Source: Spirochaetia bacterium
GTDB lineage: Bacteria; Spirochaetota; Spirochaetia; B11-G9
NCBI GenBank assembly: GCA_027859095.1
Contig: JAQIBN010000208.1
Location: 1 to 32,684, forward strand
DNA length: 32,684 bases
Direction of reading: 5' to 3'
Made by a program: the position numbers and the translations under genes. Shown here one piece after another: positions 1 to 8,677 of this stretch. The notes under the pieces are model-generated. The model saw only the letters and a list, made by a program, of their open reading frames with translations, did no database searches and was not told where the DNA came from. The stretch's first letter is position 1; each line of letters begins with the position of its first letter.

Positions 1-1106
1 ATTTGAGCTTCAATAAGCATTCCAGGAAGAAGTTTTTGATTTTGGTTATCGAACTCTGCAATGACTTCATAAGTTCGATTACTGTCAGCTTTTAGACCAA
101 CTAAACTTACCAGACCTTCAAGTATATATTCAGGAGCAGATGCCTTTTTAGCTACCACCCTTTGGCCTTTCTTAATTCTGGAAATTATATTTCCCGGAAC
201 CAATATTCTTACTTCAATCTTTTCAATATCAATAATTTCAACATAATCTGCAGAATTAACCAATTCTCCCCTTCTGAAGGTAATCCCCGATATATATCCA
301 CGACCAGGGCTGATTGCCAATGTTGTTCTTAGATTTTCCTGCAGATTTCCTATTTCTGTTGTTTTTGCTATCTGGGTTTTTTCATAGTTAAGTTCAGCTT
401 CTTCCCAAGTCTGTTTTGCCTTATCATACTCTGATTTAGAAATAAGTTCCTTTGAATACAGACTGCTGGTTGTCTCGTAATTATCCCTGGCTTCATTTAG
501 CTTTATAGCTGTCAGCTCCAGATCCTTGTCCCATTTTTCGCTGGTCCTCTCAATATTTTTTACAAGATCATTATTATCCAGGGAAAAAAGAAGATCACCA
601 GATTCAACAAAATCACCCTCAGATATGTAGAGAGTCGCAACAGTTCCTGTAGATCCTGGAGTAACGCGTATTTCATCACCTGCCGCCAACTCACCTAATC
701 CATAGTAAAATATGTTCATAGGGGCTTTTGTAAGTTCACCAACTACAACCGGAACAATCGATGATCCACCGCCGCTGCCGGGTTTCTTTTCTTCAGCAAC
801 CTCCACTGGATCAGCAGTTTGTACTTCTCCTTCTGCAGGAGTATTATCTGAAACATACTTATCCCAGGATTCCTGTTTTTTTGCAGCATCAAAGGTCTCC
901 CATTTTGCCTGATCCGCATTTGAACCGGGAGGGGGGCTTGCCAGATCTACAATTATTGCCCCGGCAGAAGCTGAAAGTGAGGCTGCAACCGGTGTTGCAT
1001 CAGAACTCTCACTTGCTGCTGTACTTTCACCTGTAGAATTACTACAGCCTGAAATAATTAATGTAAGTAATATTATGCAAACAATTATCAGTTTAGTTAT
1101 TTTCAT
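1..1106 (-). CDS. RND efflux periplasmic adaptor (HlyD/MFP family) lipoprotein, 3' end cut by window
   Basis: Membrane-fusion adaptor linking an inner-membrane RND pump to a TolC-type outer-membrane channel. Reading from the ATG at 1106 gives about 368 residues before the window edge. The N-terminus is a lipoprotein signal (hydrophobic segment ending LIISGC, lipidated Cys about residue 21). A Ser/Ala/Pro/Gly-rich linker of about 100 residues ending KKPGSGGGS follows. Then come the biotinyl-lipoyl-like half (VATLYISEGDFVESGDLL), a coiled-coil hairpin (KWDKDLELTAIKLNEARDNY onward) and the return half with AISPGRGYISG and a beta-barrel segment. The start overlaps the RND stop by one base (TAATG), so translation is probably coupled. 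The C-terminal part lies outside the window. The long low-complexity linker after the lipid anchor is the only odd point. Family assignment is confident; the substrate is unknown. Confidence 0.9.
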   Translation of the reverse strand, partial: MKITKLIIVCIILLTLIISGCSNSTGESTAASESSDATPVAASLSASAGAIIVDLASPPPGSNADQAKWETFDAAKKQESWDKYVSDNTPAEGEVQTADPVEVAEEKKPGSGGGSSIVPVVVGELTKAPMNIFYYGLGELAAGDEIRVTPGSTGTVATLYISEGDFVESGDLLFSLDNNDLVKNIERTSEKWDKDLELTAIKLNEARDNYETTSSLYSKELISKSEYDKAKQTWEEAELNYEKTQIAKTTEIGNLQENLRTTLAISPGRGYISGITFRRGELVNSADYVEIIDIEKIEVRILVPGNIISRIKKGQRVVAKKASAPEYILEGLVSLVGLKADSNRTYEVIAEFDNQNQKLLPGMLIEAQ

Positions 1107-4100
1107 TAGACCTTCTCCTCATCAATAAATATTGGGATTACTTTCTTAAAGTTTGTCTTCAGCTCTTCTACAATATGATAAATTATTGGAAGAACAATTA
1201 ATGTTAGTATTGTAGAGGCAATTAGACCAAATATCAGGGATATACTCAATTGAGTAAAATTTTCATCTTTAAAAGCCAAAGGAAGAATTCCTCCAATGGT
1301 TGTCAGGGTTGTTGCCAGAACAGGCCCAAATCTACTTTTTCCTGCATCAGTAAGAGATTCAGCCAGACCCATGCCTTCCTTCCTATTCCTGTTAACTGTA
1401 TCTACAAGAACAATAGCATCATTTACTGCAATTCCAACAAGGGCAATAACACCCATAAAGGCATAGAGACCAAAATTATTTCCTGTTAATAGGAGACCGG
1501 AAAAAACACCTATGATTGCCATGGGCACAGAGAGAAGTATTACCAATGGTTGAGTAAGGGAATCAAACTGTGCTGCAAGAATAAAAAATACTACAAGAAG
1601 AGCGAGAAGAAGATTTAATATCATCTCTCCAAAAGAGGCATCCAAATCCGCAGCATCTCCAGCCCACTCATAGCGGAGACCACCTGGAATGCCGGTTCCA
1701 TCAACAAGACTGTTAAAGTCAGCCACTATATCCCTAATGTTTACATCCGGCAACAACTGTGCATAGACCATAACAGTTCGTACTCCTCCGTTATGGCGAA
1801 TTGTTCCAAGACCATTGGTTTCAGCAATAGAGGCAAGCTGGGTCAGGGGTATTCTCGTTCCGTCTTTCAAGTTTATAAGAACCTTCTCCAGGTCTTGAAC
1901 TGAGTTAATTTTATCCTCACTTGTTGTAAAGCGGATGGGCAGATCTCCATCGGACCTCAATAATGTCCCGGATTCCTGACCACTTATTACGGTTTTTACT
2001 ATATTCCCCAGAGTTGTTGCCTCTATACCCAGGTCGGCAGCTACAAGGGGTTTAAGAAGAACCTGTACCTCTGGAAAGCCTGGTTCAAAATCAGTAACAG
2101 GGCTGCCAATACCTTCAACAGTTCCAAGTAATTTTACAAAATCTCTGGAATAGGAAGAAAGCTGCTCCATGTCATCTCCTATAAGTCTTATCTGTACAGG
2201 GCTGTTTGCAGACTTACCGCCTGCGGAGGTTCCAATTGTAACTTTAGCACCTGGAATTAACATAATTTGCTTCATAAGAACAGGAATCATCTCTTTTGTT
2301 GTCCAGGATCTTTCGTTACCAAATTTGAGATTAAGTATTATCTCCGAATCTCTCATGGAATCTACACCCACTTCGGAATAGATTGTATCTACCCCATCCA
2401 AACCTAAAAGTAAAGCTTCAATTTTCGTGGTTACTTCATTTGTGTCATCCAATGTACTGAACTGGGGTGTTGATATAACAACATAGAGTGAAGTCTCATC
2501 CTTTACAGGAAAAAGTTCAATTTTCAATAATCCAAGAGGAATAGTAGAGAGAACTCCAATTAGTGCCGCTAGGGCAATTAATGGAACAATTATTCTGTTT
2601 CGTCTTTTATTTATAAGCCTGGATAAGAATTTTTCATATACTGCAGCACCTTTGCCAAAGGCATCTATGCCCTTATACCTGGCCAGAATACGAATAACAA
2701 AAATACCTGCCATTATCAGACCCATAAGAAAAGATAAAAGGCCTGGTCGACCATTAGTAAAAAAGGCAACCATGAACAGAACTATTACTAAAGAAGCTTC
2801 TATCAGTTCGCGAATAATAGAAAATTTCCTTGGTTCGTTATGTCCTGTTTTTTTGGGAAGAAAACGGGAACTCAAGGTTGGTGTAACAGTCAGTGCAATA
2901 ATTAGGGAAGCACCAATAATGAAAATAATTGTAACTGGAATCACACTGATAATCAGCCCAATTCGTCCACCCATAAATGCAATGGGAATGAAGGCTGCCA
3001 TTGTAGTAAGAGTAGCTGCAAGGATTGAGGGGGCTACTTCTGCAGTCCCTTCCTTTGCCGCCTGGATTCGTGTCATCCCTTTTTCTCTAAAAATAGCAAC
3101 ATTCTCCATTACAACTATGGCATTATCAACCAGAAGACCAAGTGCAATTATCATTGCCAGGAGGGTCATTGTATTAAAAGTCATACCTGCACTGTTCATT
3201 GCAATAAAAGCGATAAAAAGAGAAAAAGGTATAATTAGAGCAGTAATTATTGATTCTCTTATTCCAAGAAAAAGAAAGAGAACAAGAACAACAATAAGAA
3301 GTCCGGAAATGGCATTTTCCAGAACAGCATCAAGATCTTCCTGAACTGTAACTGCATCATCCTGAATTACAAGAACATCAAGACCCGGAGGAAAACTTCC
3401 ATCCCCGATTTTATCAACAATTGCTTTTACTTCTCCACTTGGGCCAATTATATCAGTACCTCCATCCCTGTAGAGGGAAAGAGTAATTGCTGATTTCATT
3501 GTAGCATCATCTGTGCCAAGGTTTACTGAACGTCTAGAATAATTATTTATTGGTTTGTAAGTCTCTTCAACTACTGCAAGATCCTTTAAAAATCGTGTAC
3601 CACCACCTGGTAGAGGAATAAGGGTTCTGGCAATTTCATCAACATCAGTATAGGCAGCCAGGACACGAATATAATAATGCATACCATCCATGACAGCATC
3701 CCCTGCAGGGGTATCCTTGTGTCTTAAACTTATTGCTCGTGTTAAATCCAGAGCTGTAAGATTAAACTCTGCCAGACGGGCAGGATCAATAGTTATTCGA
3801 ATTTCTGCCTCGCGCTCACCCGAAATTCTAACATCATTTACACCATCTATAGACAGAAGATCATCCATCATAAGATCTGCCGCATCTTTAAGATCTGCTG
3901 GAGAAAGATCTCCACTAAGACTTAAAACTACAAAGGGCCTGTTTGCTGTTGTAGAGACCTTGATTGCAGGAAATTCTGATTCCTCAGGCAAATCCTTTAC
4001 AGAAATAACAGCCTGATTTACTTCATTAATTTTATCATCAATATTTACTTCAGGATAAAAATCCAGCTGTATCTCAGATCGTCCTGCCAATGAAGATGAT

Positions 4101-4366
4101 GTCATAAATTCAATATCATCAATATTTGATAAAACGGCCTCAAGCTTATTTGTTATGAGAGATTCAATATCTGCTGGTGAAGCTCCGGAATAATTTGTGT
4201 TAATTTTAATTGTGGGGAAGACAACCTCTGGCTTGGACTCTCTTGGAAGAATCTGATAAAAATAGACTCCCATAAGTATAAGCAATGCCATTCCCAGATA
4301 AACAATCCTGTAGCGGTCAATACTGAGGGAGGATATCCTGCCTAACAGACCTTTCTTTTCATTCAT
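1106..4366 (-). CDS. RND (HAE1-type) efflux transporter permease
   Basis: Proton-driven inner-membrane pump subunit of a tripartite exporter, 1086 residues. Two similar halves are visible, each with an N-terminal helix, a large periplasmic porter region and a TM bundle. The TM4 motif is GLLVDNAIVVMENV (D about 414), where AcrB has Asp-Asp. The TM10 equivalent is VGIAVNDAIVLVD (about 978-989), where AcrB has the relay lysine. Between the halves (about 510-580) two extra hydrophobic stretches are seen (LIEASLVIVLFMVAFF and LLSFLMGLIMAGIFVIRI). A GTG six bases upstream is in frame, but AGGAG sits 5 bases before the ATG at 4366 and overlaps that GTG, so ATG was chosen. It lies 39 bases downstream of the TolC-like gene and overlaps the adaptor start. 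Exported compound unknown. Confidence 0.93.
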   Translation of the reverse strand: MNEKKGLLGRISSLSIDRYRIVYLGMALLILMGVYFYQILPRESKPEVVFPTIKINTNYSGASPADIESLITNKLEAVLSNIDDIEFMTSSSLAGRSEIQLDFYPEVNIDDKINEVNQAVISVKDLPEESEFPAIKVSTTANRPFVVLSLSGDLSPADLKDAADLMMDDLLSIDGVNDVRISGEREAEIRITIDPARLAEFNLTALDLTRAISLRHKDTPAGDAVMDGMHYYIRVLAAYTDVDEIARTLIPLPGGGTRFLKDLAVVEETYKPINNYSRRSVNLGTDDATMKSAITLSLYRDGGTDIIGPSGEVKAIVDKIGDGSFPPGLDVLVIQDDAVTVQEDLDAVLENAISGLLIVVLVLFLFLGIRESIITALIIPFSLFIAFIAMNSAGMTFNTMTLLAMIIALGLLVDNAIVVMENVAIFREKGMTRIQAAKEGTAEVAPSILAATLTTMAAFIPIAFMGGRIGLIISVIPVTIIFIIGASLIIALTVTPTLSSRFLPKKTGHNEPRKFSIIRELIEASLVIVLFMVAFFTNGRPGLLSFLMGLIMAGIFVIRILARYKGIDAFGKGAAVYEKFLSRLINKRRNRIIVPLIALAALIGVLSTIPLGLLKIELFPVKDETSLYVVISTPQFSTLDDTNEVTTKIEALLLGLDGVDTIYSEVGVDSMRDSEIILNLKFGNERSWTTKEMIPVLMKQIMLIPGAKVTIGTSAGGKSANSPVQIRLIGDDMEQLSSYSRDFVKLLGTVEGIGSPVTDFEPGFPEVQVLLKPLVAADLGIEATTLGNIVKTVISGQESGTLLRSDGDLPIRFTTSEDKINSVQDLEKVLINLKDGTRIPLTQLASIAETNGLGTIRHNGGVRTVMVYAQLLPDVNIRDIVADFNSLVDGTGIPGGLRYEWAGDAADLDASFGEMILNLLLALLVVFFILAAQFDSLTQPLVILLSVPMAIIGVFSGLLLTGNNFGLYAFMGVIALVGIAVNDAIVLVDTVNRNRKEGMGLAESLTDAGKSRFGPVLATTLTTIGGILPLAFKDENFTQLSISLIFGLIASTILTLIVLPIIYHIVEELKTNFKKVIPIFIDEEKV

Positions 4367-4405
4367 GCCCACTCCTTTATAACTTCAAAACTTTTATATT
4401 TAACA

Positions 4406-5749
4406 TTAATAATTCAAACTAACTTCTGAAAACAATGCAGCAGCTTCCAATACTGACAACCAGGAATTTTCTGTAGTAATTCTTGCGGATTCAATTTTCC
4501 ATTCAGCTCTTGCAACAAGAGATTCAGATTCAAGGATGTCAAATGGAGATGCCTGGCCAAGGTCTTTCCTGGTTTCCACAATTTTATGATTATCTTTACT
4601 CCGAATCAGATCTCTTCTTGACTGATCAAGAGCACCCTGATTTCTGATAAGCTGTTGATGAGAAGACCTCAGTTGAAGATTCAAACTTTCAATCAGGAAC
4701 TCAAGCTTTGCTTCAGCGCTTCTTAGTCCAAGTACAAAGGCATCAATATTCAGATTATCACTTTTATTGGAACCAAGGGATATATTTACAGTAACTCCCG
4801 TATTCCATGTACTTTCAGAACTACCGGAACTAACAGGGATTTCTCCAAATGTATAAACAGGAAAGCTGTAGGCACTTGTTAGTTCAGGATTGGTAAAGGA
4901 ATAGGTCATGGAGGCTGAGTGATCATTGTAGTTTAAAAATGGTTTGACACTGATATCCAGATTAGGTTTTTTCATTCTCTCTATTGTTTGTTTTAACTGT
5001 TCAATCCTTACTCTCTCGACACTGACAAGGGGATGATTTTCTTCAATCCATGAATTGAGTTCCGGAGGTCTGGGAAGAACTTCCATTGTTAAAGTATTCT
5101 TTTCAAGGATTTCCGGTTCCATTTCAAGACCTACAGTAAACATAAGCTCATACCAGGCAAGTCGTTGTTTAAGTATATTCTGCGAATAATTATCATTTCT
5201 CTCCTGAAGCGTTTCATCTGCTGTTGCAAGAGTAATTAGCGATACAGTCCCGGTTTCGAATCGCTGCTGAAGTATTTCTGAATAGTTCTCCGCGGCTCTT
5301 ACTTCCAACTCAAGGATAGGTTCTTCTTCCTGCAGCAGCCAGGCATTTTGATATAAGTTGTATAATTTAACAAAGGCTTTTTCTCTGGCCGTTTCCACTG
5401 AAACTTCTGCTGTACGAAGTGTATTTAAAGAAAAGTTCAACTTTTCTTTTTCAAGATCCGAAAGACCAAGGGGTACTTTTAATGAAGCTGTACCGGATAG
5501 TGCTATTTCCTGACCAAAATCCCCATCCTCCAGGCTTATAGCTTTTATTGTAGGATTAAGACCAACATTAAAATCTTCTGGATTAAGAAGAGCCATTATC
5601 TCTTTTTCAAGACGTTCAACTTCTAAAATAGCAAACTCCACATCATAAGTCTTCTCAAGCTGATCTGTTACAGTTTGAAAATTGAGCCCAAAAGCCTGTG
5701 AACCTACAAACAAAACAATAAAAACTATTAACAACACTGATCTTTTCAT
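4406..5749 (-). CDS. TolC-family outer-membrane efflux protein
   Basis: Outer-membrane channel/tunnel subunit of the tripartite exporter, 447 residues, close to the usual TolC-family length. It starts with a cleavable Sec signal (MKRSVLLIVFIVLFVGSQAFG). Long amphipathic, Glu/Leu/Ala/Gln-rich helical stretches (for example residues 105-190 and 330-440) follow the two-repeat TolC pattern, with Ser/Thr/Tyr-rich strands between them that would form the barrel (about 265-325). It is first in the operon, followed by the RND permease and the adaptor. A GAGG ribosome site lies 6 bases before the ATG. Upstream (5750-5903) is very AT-rich intergenic DNA that must hold the operon promoter; the best -10 guess is TATACT on the minus strand at 5796-5801, with a poor -35. 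Confidence 0.9.
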   Translation of the reverse strand: MKRSVLLIVFIVLFVGSQAFGLNFQTVTDQLEKTYDVEFAILEVERLEKEIMALLNPEDFNVGLNPTIKAISLEDGDFGQEIALSGTASLKVPLGLSDLEKEKLNFSLNTLRTAEVSVETAREKAFVKLYNLYQNAWLLQEEEPILELEVRAAENYSEILQQRFETGTVSLITLATADETLQERNDNYSQNILKQRLAWYELMFTVGLEMEPEILEKNTLTMEVLPRPPELNSWIEENHPLVSVERVRIEQLKQTIERMKKPNLDISVKPFLNYNDHSASMTYSFTNPELTSAYSFPVYTFGEIPVSSGSSESTWNTGVTVNISLGSNKSDNLNIDAFVLGLRSAEAKLEFLIESLNLQLRSSHQQLIRNQGALDQSRRDLIRSKDNHKIVETRKDLGQASPFDILESESLVARAEWKIESARITTENSWLSVLEAAALFSEVSLNY

Positions 5750-5903
5750 TTAAATCCTCTTTTAACCTAGACAAACATTTTACTCTTTGAATAACAGTAT
5801 AATGCTTTTTATATAAAAAATAAAGTATACATTATAGAAAAAGTAAGATATAGAATAACTTAAATATATGAATAAAGTATGAACAAAAGATAGAGGTTTT
5901 ATT

Positions 5904-7139
5904 TCATTCTGCCTGAAACTGTGACGTTTTTTCTCTTACCAGATATTCTAAAGTTTTAAGCCATTTATATGCACTAAACCGCTTATATTTGCCCTTAATT
6001 GTATATAAAGTACTCTGGTGATAAAATTCAAGTCTTTCTTTATTCTGAATATTTATACCCTGAAGCTCAAAGAATGGAAATGATTTGATTTCATCCCCCC
6101 TGCTGTTCTTTATAATTAGGAAATAAGTAGATGATGATCTGGCCAGATGGAGAGAACCAAAAGTTAGATAGTAGAGTTTTTCACTTTTATATCCTGTGTG
6201 GAAAATAAGGTTATTATCTTCAATAACTGATTCTTCATTCAAAATTGAATCATCCATAAAAGAATACAAATTTTTCTGCTGCCATAAATTCCAATCTCTA
6301 ATATTATCAAAAATAACTTTATTTTTACTACTCTCAAATTTACCCAGTTGATTGTAATCAAGTTCATAATTACATTTTTTACATGAAAATTTATTTCCCC
6401 TGGAAAACATTGTCCCAATAGAAATACATGAGGGGCAGGTATACAGAACCTGTTCAAGGTGTTCAGCAGGCTTCCTTCCTTTATATTTAATAGAAACCTT
6501 ATTCTGATACTCAAATTCATTAAATGAGAGTGCCTCAGCAAGCTTATTATGAATAGATTCAATTTTCATTGACTTTACTTCATCACCTCTGAAAAGGATC
6601 TTGTAATCCATAATTACTTTACCCTTTTGAATATGAAATCCCCATCGTGGCTGACTAAAAAAGCCACCCTTGAAAACTACTACTACAACAGGGATTTTTA
6701 GCATACGGATAAGTTTTGAGGTGGAATACACAAGTGGAAGAGTGGCACCATCCCAGGTCCGCCTTCCTTCAGGGAAAATTCCAATAACCTTACCCCTCTC
6801 TTTTATGCGTATAATATTTTTTAAAGCATCAATATCTGACTGAGCTTTTGTCTTGGGAATAACCCCAAGAAGCTTCATCAATAGACCAAAAAACGGAGAC
6901 CTGAAAATAGCGTCTGAAGCAATATAAAATATTTGCTGTTTTAAATATATTCCTGCCATAAAAGGATCCCAGAAACCCTGATGATTGGGTAGTATAAGAA
7001 ATGGAGGTTTTAAATTCTTCACTTCTTCCGGAATATTAGCTTCAAGATTAAAGGTCCATTGTAACCAAATCCTTAATAAAGGCTTTAATGTATAATAAAA
7101 CCAGTGATTTATAGTAATTTTATTACTCTTTTTGGGCAT
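5904..7139 (-). CDS. PlsC-type acyltransferase with C-terminal zinc ribbon
   Basis: Probable 1-acyl-glycerol-3-phosphate-type acyltransferase acting at the inner membrane in phospholipid synthesis. The catalytic HX4D motif is NHQGFWDP (H53, D58) and the second motif is FPEGRRTWDG (122 onward), both typical of the LPLAT family. At 411 residues it is much longer than the usual 240. The extra C-terminal half has a four-Cys zinc ribbon (CPSC at 235-238, CKKC at 253-256) and a further domain of unknown role. A TTG at 7157 opens the frame earlier, but AGGAG followed by seven T and ATG at 7139 marks the real start (MPKKSNKIT). It is divergent from the GltS-type gene with a short shared promoter region. 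The zinc ribbon may regulate the enzyme or bind a partner; substrate specificity is inferred from family only. Confidence 0.82.
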   Translation of the reverse strand: MPKKSNKITINHWFYYTLKPLLRIWLQWTFNLEANIPEEVKNLKPPFLILPNHQGFWDPFMAGIYLKQQIFYIASDAIFRSPFFGLLMKLLGVIPKTKAQSDIDALKNIIRIKERGKVIGIFPEGRRTWDGATLPLVYSTSKLIRMLKIPVVVVVFKGGFFSQPRWGFHIQKGKVIMDYKILFRGDEVKSMKIESIHNKLAEALSFNEFEYQNKVSIKYKGRKPAEHLEQVLYTCPSCISIGTMFSRGNKFSCKKCNYELDYNQLGKFESSKNKVIFDNIRDWNLWQQKNLYSFMDDSILNEESVIEDNNLIFHTGYKSEKLYYLTFGSLHLARSSSTYFLIIKNSRGDEIKSFPFFELQGINIQNKERLEFYHQSTLYTIKGKYKRFSAYKWLKTLEYLVREKTSQFQAE

Positions 7140-7150
7140 AAAAAAACTCC

Positions 7151-7179
7151 TGTTCAATTTTACAAATGTAAAATATAAT
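7151..7179 (+). promoter_or_regulatory. Candidate promoter of GltS-type gene
   Basis: TATAAT at 7174-7179 is a perfect -10. TGTTCA at 7151-7156 is a weak -35 at 17-base spacing. The predicted start near 7186 gives a leader of about 45 bases before the GTG at 7232. The palindrome fills the -35/-10 spacer. Confidence 0.45.
7158..7173. promoter_or_regulatory. 16-bp palindrome (probable operator) in divergent promoter region
   Basis: TTTTACA-AA-TGTAAAA is a perfect 7-2-7 inverted repeat in the 92-base gap between the acyltransferase and the GltS-type symporter. It directly abuts a TATAAT hexamer on the plus strand. The core matches the TACA-N2-TGTA pattern known for BlaI/CopY-type repressors; that link is inference and no such repressor gene is in the window. 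Confidence 0.5.
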
Positions 7180-7231
7180 GATCAACAATATTAATTATAG
7201 CAGATATTAGATATAGTGAAAGGGGTATTCA

Positions 7232-8653
7232 GTGAGTATTCAATGGACAATGTTTATTAATTTAGGAATTATTTCTGCAGGACTCATCCTGGCAACCTGG
7301 ATTAGATCAAAAGTTAGATTTTTCCAGAAATTCCTCATTCCTAATTCTCTTCTTGCAGGATTTATTCTTTTACCTTTGTACAATTTTGTTCTTCCCAAAC
7401 TTGGACTTTCTTCTGTTAACCTGGGTGAAATGGCATATCATCTCCTGAGTATTTCTTTTGTTGCTCTTGCGTTAAAAACTCCACCTAAGCAAAATGTTGC
7501 AAAAGGAAGAATATTCGGAACAACTCTATCTGTACTTTTTCAATTCGGTGTACAGGGGTTCACAGGACTTATGCTGACCTTCTTTTTTATAAAAACTATC
7601 ATGCCGGATCTTTTCCATAGTTTCGGATATTTACTACCCCTCGGTTTCTCCCAGGGGCCAGGTCAGGCATATTCAATTGGGCAAAGCTGGACCGCCTTCG
7701 GGGTTGAAGGTGCAGGTAGTATTGGCCTTACCTTTGCAGCTATAGGTTTTATATTATGCAGTTTCGGTGGTGTATTCATAATAAATTACGGAATTAAAAA
7801 GGGATGGATTGCCAGGGAAAAGGTTGAGTTTCTACTGGATAAAGACCTTAAATCCGGGATACACAAAAAAGGATCAAAGCTTCCAATTGGGTCATACCAG
7901 ACTACAGAAACCGAGGCCATTGACACATTTACTCTTAACATGGGTCTTGTTCTATTTGGATACTTCCTTGCCTTCCTCTTCCTAACAGGTCTTGAATATC
8001 TGCTGTCATTCATTGGCCCTGCTGGAGAACAGCTGGCTGCAACTTTCTGGGGTCTAAGCTTTATTTTTGCCGCACTAATTGGTCTATTAATAAAACAATT
8101 TCTAAAAGCTACAGACACACAACATATTATGGACAATTTAACCTTAAACAGGATTACTGGTTTTTCAATAGATTTGATGGTTACAAGTGCTATAGCTGCT
8201 ATTTCACTGGTTATGGTATCTAAATACTGGTTACCTATTTTTACAATTTCTATTATTGGAACTATTATTGTCGGTTTTTCAACTATCTGGTTTTCCTCCA
8301 GAATATTCAGGGATCACAGGTTTTTAAGAACATTATTGGTGTTCGGTGTATCAACAGGAACACTCTCAACAGGCCTTGCACTCCTCCGAGTAGTTGATCC
8401 CGATTTCGAGACCCCTGTGGCTACTGATTACACCTATGCTTCGGGGCTTACCTTTGTTTTTGCAATTCCCTATATTTTGACTATGAATATGCCCCTGCGT
8501 ACTTATATGACAGGAGACTATAAGTGGTTCTGGCTTGCAGTGCTAATAAACATTGGATACATATTATTTACAGGGATTTTCTTTTTAAAACTGGCAGGGA
8601 AAAGAGCATTTAAACATAAATTGAAACTCTGGTACCCTGAAGATGACAGTTAG
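7232..8653 (+). CDS. Sodium/glutamate symporter-family (GltS/ESS-like) transporter
   Basis: Secondary inner-membrane transporter, probably Na+-coupled amino-acid (glutamate-like) uptake. The protein has 473 residues, somewhat longer than E. coli GltS. About ten or more hydrophobic helices run throughout. The N-terminus contains RFFQKFLIPNSLLAGFILLP, which resembles the GltS QKFLLP region. Gly-rich re-entrant-like segments are seen at about 143 (GFSQGPGQAYSIGQSW) and about 374 (TGTLSTGLALLRVVDPDFE), as in the two inverted repeats of this family. A cytoplasmic linker lies near 190-225. The start is GTG with AAGGGG six bases upstream. It converges with the large TPR gene with only 16 bases between stops. 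Family call is good; the exact substrate is uncertain. Confidence 0.82.
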   Translation: MSIQWTMFINLGIISAGLILATWIRSKVRFFQKFLIPNSLLAGFILLPLYNFVLPKLGLSSVNLGEMAYHLLSISFVALALKTPPKQNVAKGRIFGTTLSVLFQFGVQGFTGLMLTFFFIKTIMPDLFHSFGYLLPLGFSQGPGQAYSIGQSWTAFGVEGAGSIGLTFAAIGFILCSFGGVFIINYGIKKGWIAREKVEFLLDKDLKSGIHKKGSKLPIGSYQTTETEAIDTFTLNMGLVLFGYFLAFLFLTGLEYLLSFIGPAGEQLAATFWGLSFIFAALIGLLIKQFLKATDTQHIMDNLTLNRITGFSIDLMVTSAIAAISLVMVSKYWLPIFTISIIGTIIVGFSTIWFSSRIFRDHRFLRTLLVFGVSTGTLSTGLALLRVVDPDFETPVATDYTYASGLTFVFAIPYILTMNMPLRTYMTGDYKWFWLAVLINIGYILFTGIFFLKLAGKRAFKHKLKLWYPEDDS

Positions 8654-8677
8654 CAGAAGATAATCACTATTAACTGT
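8646..8677. terminator. Weak inverted repeat between convergent genes
   Basis: ACAGTTA (8646-8652) and TAACTGT (8671-8677) are perfect 7-base arms around an 18-base gap that spans both stop codons. There is no clear T-run on either side, so this is at most a weak bidirectional terminator. Confidence 0.25.

Noticed and set aside
761-1036. Plus-strand open frame at the left end
   Set aside because: Antisense to the adaptor lipoprotein, which has coherent domains and an operon position.
2652-3344. 230-codon open frame on the plus strand
   Set aside because: Antisense to the RND permease gene; Arg/Ile/Ser-rich translation with no ribosome site, a shadow of the real gene.
4366-4372. GTG start for the RND permease
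   Set aside because: It overlaps the AGGAG ribosome site; ATG at 4366 has correct spacing.
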